Assembly: GCF_900156495.1 (NCBI RefSeq)
Contig: NZ_FTNT01000006.1
Location: forward strand, 124,001-188,000
Origin: Williamsia sterculiae
GTDB lineage: Bacteria > Actinomycetota > Actinomycetes > Mycobacteriales > Mycobacteriaceae
Reading direction: 5' to 3'
Length of the DNA stretch: 64,000 bases
Part shown: one piece after another, positions 19,361 to 28,141 of the stretch
Position numbering within the stretch: position 1 is the first letter of the stretch
How the letters are laid out: every line of letters begins with the position of its first letter
The notes under the pieces: generated by a model
Databases searched by the model: none
The model's input: the letters and a program-made list of their open reading frames with translations, nothing else
Told to the model about the DNA's origin: nothing
Made by a program: the position numbers and the translations under genes

Positions 19361-20758
19361 ATGACCATCGCCCCGAATGCCCAGCCCCTCGCCGCCGATC
19401 TCACCGTCCTCTCCGGCATCATCACCGGAACCGTGGCCCTGCCCGGTGAACCCGGTTACGACCGCTGCACCCCCTGGAACGTCGCCGTGCCGGTCACCCC
19501 GGCCGCGGTCATCTCCGCCGCGAACGCGACCGACGTCGCGGAGACCGTGCGTTTCGCCCGTGCCGCCGGTCTGCGGGTGGCCGTTCAGACAACGGGACAC
19601 GGAGCCTCCCCGGTCGCCGACGACACCATCCTGGTGCTCACGGCGGATCTCGACCAGTGCGTCGTCGACCCGGCCACTGCCACCGCGCGGGTGGGTGCGG
19701 GCGTCACATGGCAGCGAGTGATGGACGAGGCCACCCCGCACGGTCTCGCACCGCTGGCCGGATCGTCCCCCGACGTCGGTGTGGTCGGCTTCCTCACCGG
19801 AGCCGGTATCGGGCCGCTCGTCCGTACCCACGGCCTGTCGTCGGACCATGTCCTGTCCTTCGATCTGGTCACCGGCAACGGCGAGATGGTGCACGTCACC
19901 CCCGACACCCAACCCGAGCTGTTCTGGGGCCTGCGGGGCGGCAAGTCGACGCTGGGGATCGTTACCGCCGTCGAGTTCTCGATGCCGGCCATCAGCGAGT
20001 TCTACGCCGGAACGCTGTTCTTCGACGGCGCCGACGCGGATGTGGTGGTGCAGGGCTGGCGCCGGTGGACCGCCGAGATGCCCCACCACGCGAGCACCTC
20101 GCTCGCCCTGCTGCAACTGCCGCCGTTGCCGCACGTACCCGCTCCGCTGGCCGGACGGTTCACCGTCGCGGTGCGGTTCGCATCGGTCGCCGACGCCGAG
20201 ACCGCCGCGGCCGTCCTGGCGCCGATGCGCGCGGTCGCACCCGCGCTGATCGACACCGCCGGGATGATGCCCTACGCGGCCATGGCAGCCATCCACGCCG
20301 ATCCGGTGGACCCGATGCCGACCCGGGAGCACACCGCCCTGCTGCGCGAGCTGACCCCGGAGACCGTGCAGACCCTGCTGGAGGTGGCCGGCCCGCGCGC
20401 CGAATCCCCCCAGGTGATCGTCGAACTCCGACTGCTGGGCGGGGCGTTGAACCGTCCGACGGCACATCCCAGCGCGTTCTGCCACCGCGACGCGGAGTAC
20501 AGCCTGCTGGCCATCGGGGTACTCGCCCCGCCGATCGCCGACGCCGTCGGAGTGCACGGAACGGCGGTGCTGCAGGCGATGGCACCCTGGTCCACCGGTG
20601 GAGCGCTGCCGAACTTCGGTTCGGCCGCAGACCCCGACCGAGTGGCACGCAGTTACGACGACGACACCCGTACGCGCCTGGCCGAACTGGCCGATCGCCA
20701 CGACCCCGACGGCGTGCTGCGGTGCGGTCTCGCGGTCCGCTCCGGCGGTGTCGTCTGA
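19361..20758 (+). CDS. FAD-binding (PCMH-type) oxidoreductase, 6-hydroxynicotine-oxidase/berberine-bridge-like
   Basis: 465 aa. FAD-binding PCMH domain in the N-terminal half (VAVQTTGHGASP, VGAGVTWQRVMDEA, GFLTGAGIGPLVRTHG) and a BBE-type C-terminal segment. The His in TTGHGA is placed like the covalent-FAD His of 6-hydroxy-D-nicotine oxidase. No signal peptide, so cytoplasmic; substrate unknown. The ATG at 19361 is preceded by AAGGACACCCACG. It is isolated between two terminators and is transcribed alone. Confidence 0.88.
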   Translation: MTIAPNAQPLAADLTVLSGIITGTVALPGEPGYDRCTPWNVAVPVTPAAVISAANATDVAETVRFARAAGLRVAVQTTGHGASPVADDTILVLTADLDQCVVDPATATARVGAGVTWQRVMDEATPHGLAPLAGSSPDVGVVGFLTGAGIGPLVRTHGLSSDHVLSFDLVTGNGEMVHVTPDTQPELFWGLRGGKSTLGIVTAVEFSMPAISEFYAGTLFFDGADADVVVQGWRRWTAEMPHHASTSLALLQLPPLPHVPAPLAGRFTVAVRFASVADAETAAAVLAPMRAVAPALIDTAGMMPYAAMAAIHADPVDPMPTREHTALLRELTPETVQTLLEVAGPRAESPQVIVELRLLGGALNRPTAHPSAFCHRDAEYSLLAIGVLAPPIADAVGVHGTAVLQAMAPWSTGGALPNFGSAADPDRVARSYDDDTRTRLAELADRHDPDGVLRCGLAVRSGGVV

Positions 20759-20775
20759 CCGGTCGTACACATAGG

Positions 20776-20818
20776 CCACCCCGGTGCGGCGACAACGAAT
20801 CGCGCCGCACCGGGGTGG
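20776..20818 (+). terminator. Strong hairpin after the flavin oxidoreductase
   Basis: CCACCCCGGTGCGGCG at 20776-20791 is perfectly complementary to 20803-20818 with an 11-base loop. It begins 18 bases after the stop codon. There is no T-run. Confidence 0.6.
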
Positions 20819-20902
20819 TCGTCGTCACATCAGCGGTAGCGTGAGCCGAACGGTTGCGTGATCGCCGCGGCGCGACCGCCCATCAGCGAAGGGACCGACG
20901 TC

Positions 20903-21088
20903 ATGGGACAACCCGTTCCCGCTCCCCCGACACCCCCGCCACCTGGCCAACCCGGCACCGAACCGATCCCGGATCCGGAACCCGTACCCACACCCGTTCC
21001 GTCACCGACTCCCGAGCCGGTGCCGAGTCCGGCACCGCCGGATCCGTCACCGACGCCGGAACCGGCGGTCCCGCCCGTCGCCGGCTGA
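20903..21088 (+). CDS. Small proline-rich protein
   Basis: 61 aa, about half proline, built from degenerate P-x-P, EPVP and SPTPEP repeats, with no membrane segment or signal peptide. The ATG at 20903 has GAAGGGA upstream. It ends 27 bases before the stop of the convergent MFS gene. The composition resembles a wall-spanning linker rather than a folded domain. No family recognised; a high-GC spurious frame remains possible. Confidence 0.45.
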   Translation: MGQPVPAPPTPPPPGQPGTEPIPDPEPVPTPVPSPTPEPVPSPAPPDPSPTPEPAVPPVAG

Positions 21089-21114
21089 GCCGGCAGTCGC
21101 GGGTCGGTCAGTGA

Positions 21115-22593
21115 TCAGGATCGGTCACCGATCAGGGCGACCGGTCCCTGCGTCTCGCGTTCGCCCTGGGTGAGCGCCATCAACACCATGCCACCGGTGA
21201 TGAGAGCGGCGGCCACCAGGAAGGTGGTGGTGACACCGGTGGTGAAGGCCTGCACCCCGTGCTGGGATGCCGGGACCGCCGCCCCGAACACCGCGACCAT
21301 CACGGCCAGACCGATGGTGCCGCCGAGTTGCTGAGCGGCGTTCACCAGACCCGACGCGGCACCCGCGTCGTCGGGATGCACACCCCGCAGCGACGCCGTG
21401 GTCAGCGACAGGAATGACATCCCGCCGCCCCAACCGATCAGCACCAGCGGACCCACCATGTCGATGAAGCTCGACCCGGTCCCGATGGAGCTGAGCCAGA
21501 ACAGCCCCGATGCCGCGATCGCGAACGCGACCACCAGCAGCGACCGGTTGGAGTACCGACCCATCGCCCAGCGCGCGGTGAACTGCGAACCCGCGAACGT
21601 CGCAGCGGTCATCGGCAGATACGCCAGTCCAGTGGCCAGCGGACCATAGTGCAACACGTCCTGCATGTACTGCGTCAGGAAGAACATCGTGCTCATGAAG
21701 CCGGCGACCACCACCAGGCGACCGAGGAACGAGGCACTACGCGGCATGCTGGCGAACAGTCGAAGCGGGGTGATCGGCTGCACCGCGCGCCGCTCGACCA
21801 TCACGAAGGCGGCGAGGAGAGCGCCGCCGACCACCAGCGCGGTCAGCGCCGACGCCGACGTCCACCCGTGTTCGGCCGCGCCGACCAGGCCGTAGACGAG
21901 GGCCCCGACCCCGAGTGTCGAGGTCAGCGCACCCGGAAGGTCGAATCGACCGATGTGGCGCACGCCCGCGGGAAGGGACACGAATCCGGCGATCAGCACC
22001 GCCAACCCGATCGGGGCATTGACGAAGAACACCCACCGCCAGTCGAGCCACTGCACCAGGCCGCCACCCAGCACCAGCCCGAGCGAGAAGCCGCCGATGG
22101 AGACGGCGGTGAACAGCGCGAGGGCGCGAGTACGTTCGGCACCTTCGCCGAAACGTGTCATCAGCAGGGCCAGCGCCGCGGGTGCGGCGACCGCGGCCCC
22201 GATCCCCTGCAGTCCGCGGGCCAGCAGCAACATCAGACTGTCGGTGGCCAGGCCACCGATCATCGACGCCACCACGAACAGCGCGAGTCCGCCCATAAAG
22301 GTGCGTCGGCGTCCCAGGATGTCACCCAGGCGCGCCCCCAACAGCAGCAACCCGCCAAAGGTCAGCGTGTAGGCGTTCAACACCCACGACAGATTTGTCG
22401 GCGAGAAATCCAGTGCACGTTGAATATTCGGAAGTGCGACGTTGACGATGGTGGCATCGACCACCACCATCAGCTGACACCCGAGCACGGCGAACAGCAC
22501 CAGCGCGCCACCGGAGATCCGGGGCAGCCGTCGGCGCAGATCGGGCATGCGGCCCGTGACCACGGCGCGATCGGCCACAGAAGAGTTGGACAT
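21115..22593 (-). CDS. MFS drug efflux transporter, DHA2 (EmrB/QacA) family
   Basis: 492 aa inner-membrane proton-driven exporter with 14 predicted helices. Family motifs are VDATIVNVALPNIQRALDF (motif D1-like, helix 1) and LGARLGDILGRRRTFMGG (motif A). It is divergent from a TetR gene with paired operator-like palindromes between, the usual layout of an inducible multidrug pump. Substrates cannot be predicted. Confidence 0.93.
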   Translation of the reverse strand: MSNSSVADRAVVTGRMPDLRRRLPRISGGALVLFAVLGCQLMVVVDATIVNVALPNIQRALDFSPTNLSWVLNAYTLTFGGLLLLGARLGDILGRRRTFMGGLALFVVASMIGGLATDSLMLLLARGLQGIGAAVAAPAALALLMTRFGEGAERTRALALFTAVSIGGFSLGLVLGGGLVQWLDWRWVFFVNAPIGLAVLIAGFVSLPAGVRHIGRFDLPGALTSTLGVGALVYGLVGAAEHGWTSASALTALVVGGALLAAFVMVERRAVQPITPLRLFASMPRSASFLGRLVVVAGFMSTMFFLTQYMQDVLHYGPLATGLAYLPMTAATFAGSQFTARWAMGRYSNRSLLVVAFAIAASGLFWLSSIGTGSSFIDMVGPLVLIGWGGGMSFLSLTTASLRGVHPDDAGAASGLVNAAQQLGGTIGLAVMVAVFGAAVPASQHGVQAFTTGVTTTFLVAAALITGGMVLMALTQGERETQGPVALIGDRS

Positions 22594-22635
22594 GTGCGGT
22601 CTCCCTAGAAGTCGGAGTACACTCAGCGAAGAAAC

Positions 22636-22673
22636 GGAAGCTTCCTCCAGTTAATATACGGAGGAATCCTCCG
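22636..22673. promoter_or_regulatory. Probable TetR operator between the MFS pump and its regulator
   Basis: Two palindromes lie in an AT-richer gap: GGAAGCTTCC at 22636-22645 and CGGAGGAATCCTCCG at 22659-22673 (7-base arms, one central base). They share a CGGAnG/TCCTCC half-site and would control both divergent promoters. Confidence 0.6.
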
Positions 22674-22761
22674 CTTAGCAAGCCGTGGTGCGCGCACCGC
22701 ATCGACGGGCAGAGGACGAACACGAGTCGTGGGCAGTACGAACACCGAGCAGGAGGCCGTG

Positions 22762-23379
22762 ATGGCAGCGGATACGTCGGCGGTGACAGCTCGATCCGCG
22801 GGAGCGTCCGCCCCCAAGGCCGCGTGTCGCCCCACCCGGGCGGATGCCGCACGCAACTACGACAAGCTCATCGCCGCCGCCCGCGCGCTGTATGCCGACG
22901 AGGGCATCGAGGTCGCGATGGAGAAGGTGGCCGGGGCCGCCGGGGTGGGGATCGGCACGTTGTACCGCCATTTCCCCAACCGCACCGCCCTCGTCGAGGC
23001 CGCCTTCCGGGAGCAGGCCACCGAGATCGTCTCGCAAGGTTGGCAATTGGTCGAGAACGGCCCCGCCGACGCTGCGCTGGCCGGGGTCATCGAGAGCTAC
23101 ATGCGCTCGGCCGCGACGAAACGAGGGATGAAGGAGGCGATCCTCGCCGCCTCCGGAGGTGACGCCCCCGTGTTCCTCGAATCGCGCGAGAACAGCCGCA
23201 AGCTGATGGAGGCCATCGTCACGGCGGGTCAGGAGCAAGGACTGTTCCGTACCGACGTGACCGCCATCGAACTACAACGCATCGCCGGCGGGCTGTCGAT
23301 GGCCTGCAATCCCGACGACACCCCCGAGGTGAACGGGCGGCTGATCAGCATCGTGCTGGACGGGTTGCGCCCTGCCTGA
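22762..23379 (+). CDS. TetR-family transcriptional regulator
   Basis: 205 aa. The N-terminal helix-turn-helix is YDKLIAAARALYADEGIEVAMEKVA followed by GVGIGTLYRHFPNRTALVEA, typical of TetR; the C-terminal ~130 residues are the ligand domain. ATG 22762 is five bases after AGGAGG, which decides it over the GTG at 22729. It is divergent from the MFS pump and is its likely ligand-released repressor. Confidence 0.93.
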   Translation: MAADTSAVTARSAGASAPKAACRPTRADAARNYDKLIAAARALYADEGIEVAMEKVAGAAGVGIGTLYRHFPNRTALVEAAFREQATEIVSQGWQLVENGPADAALAGVIESYMRSAATKRGMKEAILAASGGDAPVFLESRENSRKLMEAIVTAGQEQGLFRTDVTAIELQRIAGGLSMACNPDDTPEVNGRLISIVLDGLRPA

Positions 23380-23518
23380 TCCGTGAATGCCTAGCTCATC
23401 GCCCGAATCCCTTGCAGCCCTGTAGCTGAGAGTGCGCTGAGGACCGATCGGCTGTCGCCTGATTTTCGGTTAGCGTGGTCCGACGCCGGAGCTACCGGCG
23501 TCGGACAGGGGAGGATCC

Positions 23519-24439
23519 GTGGCCGATCTCAGTTACACCCAGGCAGTGGTGATGGGCCTGTTGCAGGGCGTCACCGAACTGTTCCCGGTATCGAGTCTCG
23601 GACACTCGCTGCTGGTGCCGGCCTGGATCGGCGGCAGCTGGCAGAAGCTGGTCACCGAGTCCAACAGCGCAGGTCACACCCCTTTTCTCGCGTTCATCGT
23701 GGCACTGCACGTCGCAACCGCAGTGGCGCTGATCCTCTTCTACCGGCGAGACTGGGCACGGGTGGTGACCGGCTTCGTCCGCAGCGTCCGCAACCGCAGG
23801 ATCGAGACCTCCGACGAGCGATTGGCCTGGATGCTGATCATCGGTACGGTGCCGGTGGGCATCGTCGGACTCGTGGCCGAGCACCCGCTGCGTGAGGTCT
23901 TCGCCACACCATTGGCCGCCGCGATCTTCCTGTTCCTCAACGGCGGGTTGTTGTTCGCCGCCGAACGACTCCGCCGTCGGGCCGTCGGCGGCGCGGGCCG
24001 ACACCACGTCGCCTCCACGAGTCCGGATACGGTCGCCAACACCACCGTCGCCACCGACGTCACCACTCGCCTCGGTTACCGCGGCGCGGCCATCGTCGGC
24101 GCCTGTCAGATCCTGGCCCTGCTACCCGGGATCTCCAGGTCGGGTGCCACCATCTCCGGCGGCATCCTGCGCGGCCTCGACCACGAGGATGCGGCCAAGT
24201 TCGCCTTCCTGCTGGCCACCCCCGTGATCCTGGCCGCGGGCGTGCTGAAGCTCCCCGAGTTGTTCGGCCCGGCCGGACACGGGATCGGCGGCCAGACACT
24301 CGTCGGGTCGGCATGTGCTTTCGCGGCCGCGTTGGGAGCGGTGGGATTCCTGGCCCGGTTCTTCCACACCCGCACGCTCTACCCCTTCGTCGTCTACTGC
24401 CTCGTCGCCGGTGCGATCAGTATCGTTCGGTTCGCCTGA
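23519..24439 (+). CDS. uppP: Undecaprenyl-diphosphatase
   Basis: Removes phosphate from undecaprenyl diphosphate to recycle the peptidoglycan lipid carrier; confers bacitracin tolerance. 306 aa, about eight membrane helices. Signature motifs are GVTELFPVSSLGHSLL (Glu and Ser/His of the active site) and LPGISRSGATISGG. It starts with GTG after GGGGAGGATCC. An insertion of ~30 residues with a His pair (GRHHVAST) is present in the central loop. Confidence 0.96.
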   Translation: MADLSYTQAVVMGLLQGVTELFPVSSLGHSLLVPAWIGGSWQKLVTESNSAGHTPFLAFIVALHVATAVALILFYRRDWARVVTGFVRSVRNRRIETSDERLAWMLIIGTVPVGIVGLVAEHPLREVFATPLAAAIFLFLNGGLLFAAERLRRRAVGGAGRHHVASTSPDTVANTTVATDVTTRLGYRGAAIVGACQILALLPGISRSGATISGGILRGLDHEDAAKFAFLLATPVILAAGVLKLPELFGPAGHGIGGQTLVGSACAFAAALGAVGFLARFFHTRTLYPFVVYCLVAGAISIVRFA

Positions 24440-24442
24440 GCG

Positions 24443-24949
24443 ATGGCGAGAACCACTCTCCGACTGCTGTTGATCAGCGATACCCACATCCCGAAGCGGG
24501 CCGGGGTGTTACCCGACGACGTGCTCGCCGAGGTCGACGCGGCCGACGTCGTGATCCACGCGGGTGACTGGGTGGATCTGGCCACCTTCGAGTCCCTTGC
24601 TGCTCGGTCGCGGAGGCTGATCGCGTGCTGGGGAAACAACGACGGCCCGGAGTTGCGCGAGCGGATGCCCGAGCGCGCCGACGAGACGGTGGCCGGTGTG
24701 CGGTTCACCGTGACCCACGAGACGGGCGCCGCGCAGGGGAGGGAACGTCGCATGTCGGGGGCGTACCCCGAGACCGACGTGCTGGTGTTCGGGCACAGCC
24801 ACATCCCCTGGGACACCACCACCGACACCGGACTGCGGTTGTTGAACCCCGGATCCCCCACCGATCGACGCAGGCAACCGCACTGCACCTACATGACCGC
24901 CGTCGTCCGCGACGACGAGTTGTGTGAGGTGGTGCTGCACCGATTGTGA
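24443..24949 (+). CDS. Metallophosphoesterase, YfcE/MJ0936 type
   Basis: 168 aa calcineurin-like phosphodiesterase. Metal ligands are in order: LLISDTHIP (Asp, His), IHAGDWVD (Asp), CWGNNDGPE (Asn), TVTHETG (His) and VFGHSHIPW (His pair). It begins 3 bases after uppP and is in the same operon. Substrate unknown; small phosphodiesters are likely. Confidence 0.9.
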   Translation: MARTTLRLLLISDTHIPKRAGVLPDDVLAEVDAADVVIHAGDWVDLATFESLAARSRRLIACWGNNDGPELRERMPERADETVAGVRFTVTHETGAAQGRERRMSGAYPETDVLVFGHSHIPWDTTTDTGLRLLNPGSPTDRRRQPHCTYMTAVVRDDELCEVVLHRL

Positions 24950-25078
24950 CGTCGGTGTCGCAGCAGTGCCCGTGACCCGACCCAGCGCCTCCATCGTGAG
25001 GATGGGCGGGATATCCCCCAAAAGGTTGATGCTCACCGGCCGCTCGCCCCGTAAGTTCTCTTCACGGAGGTGATCAGG

Positions 25079-27325
25079 GTGGCCCTGTTCCTGTACCGAG
25101 TCGGACGGTTCTCATTCCGACACAAGTGGTTGGTCGTCGTCGCCTGGATCGCTGCCGCAGTGGTGGTCGCGGGTCTGGTCGGCTCGCTGAACCCCAAGTT
25201 CTCCAAGGACTTCGAGCTTCCCGGTACCGATTCGGATAAGGCGATGTCGATCCTGCAGAGTGACTTCTCGCGCGTCAACGACGAGCAGTCGAAGGCATCG
25301 ACGAGCATCGTGGTCGCGGCCGACGACGGGGTGGCCAACCACTCGGCCCAGTTGGACCAGCTCGTGGCCAAGGCCAAGGAACTGCCGAAGGTCACCGATG
25401 CCGCAAGCATCGTCAACCCGGTGACCGCTGCGAAACTGGTGCCGCAGGCGGCATCGAAAGTCCTCGGTGACAACGGCACCGTCGGCCTGATCCAGATTCG
25501 ACAGGACGTCAGTCCCGAGGATCTGAAGCCCGCCGACAAGGAACGGTTCACCGACCTGCTCGGCGAATTCCGAACGCAAGGCCTCGATGTACAGGGCACC
25601 GGCACGCTGATGCAGGTCCAGGAACAGGGTGGGACCGCCGAACTCCTCGGCTTCGCCGTCGCATTCATCGTGATGATCGTGGCCTTCGCGGCGCTGGTCG
25701 CGGCATTCATCCCGATCATCACCGGCATCCTGGGCGTGATGATCACCATCCAGCTGGTGACGCTGGGTGCCGGCGTGTTCAACATCAACGAGAGCGCCAC
25801 CGGCATCATCACGATGCTCGGGATCGCGGTGTCCATCGACTACGCACTGTTCATCGTCAGCCGTTATCGCAGCGAGCTGGCCCTCGGCGGCTCGCGTGAG
25901 TCGGCGGCCGGACGCGCAGTCGGCACCGCGGGCTCCGCCGTGGTGTTCGCCGGACTCACCGTGGTGGTGGCGGTGGCAGCCCTGTCGGTGGTCGGGATCC
26001 CGTTCATCTCGCAGATGGGACTGGCGGCCGCGTTGGCCGTGCTGATCGCGGTCCTCGGCGCCCTGACCCTCATCCCGGCTCTCCTGGGAGTGTTCGGTAG
26101 GTTCGCGTTCTCACCTCGGATCCCGCTGCTGCGTCATGGGGATGAACCCGAGGAGAAGGTGTCCAACGGCCAGCGTGTGGCCGGTGTGGTGGGCCGACGA
26201 CCGTGGGTTGTCACCATCGCCGGACTCGTGTTGCTCGCGGTCTGTGCCCTGCCGATGGCCAAGCTCGAGCTCGGACTGTCGTCGACCACGGACTCCGAGG
26301 TCGCCGCGACCGACCTGCTCAAACGCGGATTCGGCGAAGGTGTGAACGGGCAGTTGATGGTGGTGCTGCACAGCGACAACGGTGATGTGGCGCGCGCCGC
26401 GGACGACGCCGTCGGCCACATCAGAGGTCTCGACGCGGTGGCCACCCCCGACCAGTTGACCTGGGTCGGCAACGGACCCGACGCCGCGAATCCGAAAGCC
26501 GGTGCGACCTCTGCCCTGATCTCGGTGACCCCGCAGTTCTCGCCGAGCGGTCAGCAGACGCATCGTCTGATGGAGCAGATCCGCGACTACTCGTCGACCA
26601 CCGAGAAAGAGGGCGCGAGTCTGCACGTCGGTGGACAGACGGCGATCATGTCGGATATCTCCTCGAAGCTGAGTGGTGCGTTGATCCCGTATCTGGTGCT
26701 GGTGGTGGGGTTGGCGTTCATCATCCTCACCGTGGTCTTCCGTTCGCTGCTCGTGCCGCTGACGGCGACCCTGGGGTTCCTGTTCTCGGTGTGCGCGACC
26801 TTCGGTGCCACGGTCGCGATCTTCCAGGAAGGATGGTTCGGCCTCATCAGTCATACCCAGCCGATCATCTCGTTCCTGCCGATCTTCCTGATCGGCGTGG
26901 TCTTCGGCCTCGCGATGGACTATCAGGTATTCCTGGTCACCCGTATGCGGGAGGAGTACGTACACGGCCGGACGGCGCTGCAAGCGGTGATCGTCGGATA
27001 CAAACACGGTGCCCGTGTGGTCGCGTCGGCGGCGATCATCATGATCTCGGTGTTCGCGTCGTTCATGCTGGCGCCGGACACCACGTCCAAGATGATGGGT
27101 TTCGCGCTGGCGGCATCGGTGTTCTTCGACGCATTCGTCGTACGAATGCTGGTGGTACCCGCGATGATCACCCTGATGGGCGACCGGGCCTGGCAGATCC
27201 CCCGCTGGCTGGACAGGATCCTGCCGAACGTGGACATCGAGGGGTCGAAGATCCGCGAGATCCCCATCGATCACGACGCGACGCCTGCGGATCTCCGACG
27301 CTCCGACCCCGCTCCGGTCGGCTGA
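25079..27325 (+). CDS. MMPL-family (RND) transporter
   Basis: 748 aa. Two repeats, each with an N-terminal helix, an extracellular porter loop and five clustered helices, the MMPL/RND layout. SIDYALFIVSRYR and AMDYQVFLVTRMREE are the paired proton-relay Asp-Tyr motifs in helices 4 and 10. MMPL proteins export lipids or drugs across the inner membrane. GGAGG at 25066-25070 favours the GTG at 25079 over the GTG at 25070 that overlaps it. No accessory MmpS gene is present. Confidence 0.92.
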   Translation: MALFLYRVGRFSFRHKWLVVVAWIAAAVVVAGLVGSLNPKFSKDFELPGTDSDKAMSILQSDFSRVNDEQSKASTSIVVAADDGVANHSAQLDQLVAKAKELPKVTDAASIVNPVTAAKLVPQAASKVLGDNGTVGLIQIRQDVSPEDLKPADKERFTDLLGEFRTQGLDVQGTGTLMQVQEQGGTAELLGFAVAFIVMIVAFAALVAAFIPIITGILGVMITIQLVTLGAGVFNINESATGIITMLGIAVSIDYALFIVSRYRSELALGGSRESAAGRAVGTAGSAVVFAGLTVVVAVAALSVVGIPFISQMGLAAALAVLIAVLGALTLIPALLGVFGRFAFSPRIPLLRHGDEPEEKVSNGQRVAGVVGRRPWVVTIAGLVLLAVCALPMAKLELGLSSTTDSEVAATDLLKRGFGEGVNGQLMVVLHSDNGDVARAADDAVGHIRGLDAVATPDQLTWVGNGPDAANPKAGATSALISVTPQFSPSGQQTHRLMEQIRDYSSTTEKEGASLHVGGQTAIMSDISSKLSGALIPYLVLVVGLAFIILTVVFRSLLVPLTATLGFLFSVCATFGATVAIFQEGWFGLISHTQPIISFLPIFLIGVVFGLAMDYQVFLVTRMREEYVHGRTALQAVIVGYKHGARVVASAAIIMISVFASFMLAPDTTSKMMGFALAASVFFDAFVVRMLVVPAMITLMGDRAWQIPRWLDRILPNVDIEGSKIREIPIDHDATPADLRRSDPAPVG

Positions 27326-27334
27326 AACGAGGAC

Positions 27335-28132
27335 TCAGCGACTGTCTCGTCGGGCGGCGATCTCCGCGATCGCCGCCTCGACGTCGGCAGCTGCGTAATA
27401 GGGGGATACGAACATCAGATCGAGGTGCGGCCAGACCGGGCCGACCTCGAAGTCTCCCTCGTACCGGTAGACCACCTCACCCGGCGCGAACCGCGGTGAC
27501 ACCGCGAGGCTGTGTTGTCCGCCGCCGTGGGAGATCTCGGTCAGCTCGGAGAGATCGACCGGCCTGCCCTGATATTCACCGACGACGAACTCCTCGGGAG
27601 AGCCACCGGGATCGACATCGAACCCATCGCGGCGGAACAGATCCACCTGCTCCGCGGGAGGGACCAGACCGAAGTCGGTGGGGCTGTGGTTGCACCCCCA
27701 ACTCGGGTGGACCCGGCGCTCGAAGGTCTGCAGTTCCCGCGGCAGCAGCGGCCACGACGCGGGTTCGGTCGTTCCGGATGTCCGCGGATCGGATCCCATC
27801 CAGACGACGTACGGATCGTCGGGTTGGGTTCCATCGACGGTGACGTAGAGCAGGTAGAGGTGACCCTCGTCGTCGAACCGTAGGCGCGCCGGAACCACGT
27901 CGAGCAGGTGATGTTCCAACACCGCGCCGAACCGCGGGAGCCGCGCCCGCAGGTCGGTGCCCCACATCGACAGCGCATGGTCCTTGCGGCCTACGGCGTC
28001 GGACTGCGCGGCCAGTCGCCGCCACGCCACGCTGAGATCGTCCGGCACAGAAGGACTGTCGAACCATTCGACGGTGTCGACGAAGGTGAGGGCCGCGAGC
28101 ACTCTGTCGCGATCGAATGACACCGAGACCAT
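27335..28132 (-). CDS. Uncharacterised protein downstream of the HNH nuclease (possible immunity protein)
   Basis: 265 aa, soluble, acidic, no signal peptide. Many aromatic residues and segments such as RRVHPSWGCNHSPTDFGL and EVVYRYEGDFEVGPVWPHLD; no family was recognised. It starts 9 bases after the secreted HNH nuclease gene on the same strand. A cytoplasmic protein placed directly after a secreted nuclease fits an immunity role, but this is inference. Confidence 0.65.
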   Translation of the reverse strand: MVSVSFDRDRVLAALTFVDTVEWFDSPSVPDDLSVAWRRLAAQSDAVGRKDHALSMWGTDLRARLPRFGAVLEHHLLDVVPARLRFDDEGHLYLLYVTVDGTQPDDPYVVWMGSDPRTSGTTEPASWPLLPRELQTFERRVHPSWGCNHSPTDFGLVPPAEQVDLFRRDGFDVDPGGSPEEFVVGEYQGRPVDLSELTEISHGGGQHSLAVSPRFAPGEVVYRYEGDFEVGPVWPHLDLMFVSPYYAAADVEAAIAEIAARRDSR

Positions 28133-28141
28133 AGGTGGATC

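Noticed and set aside
26111-27274. A 387-codon minus-strand frame within the MMPL gene.
   Set aside because: Composition is His/Arg/Asp-rich and shadow-like. The MMPL frame is complete and conserved.
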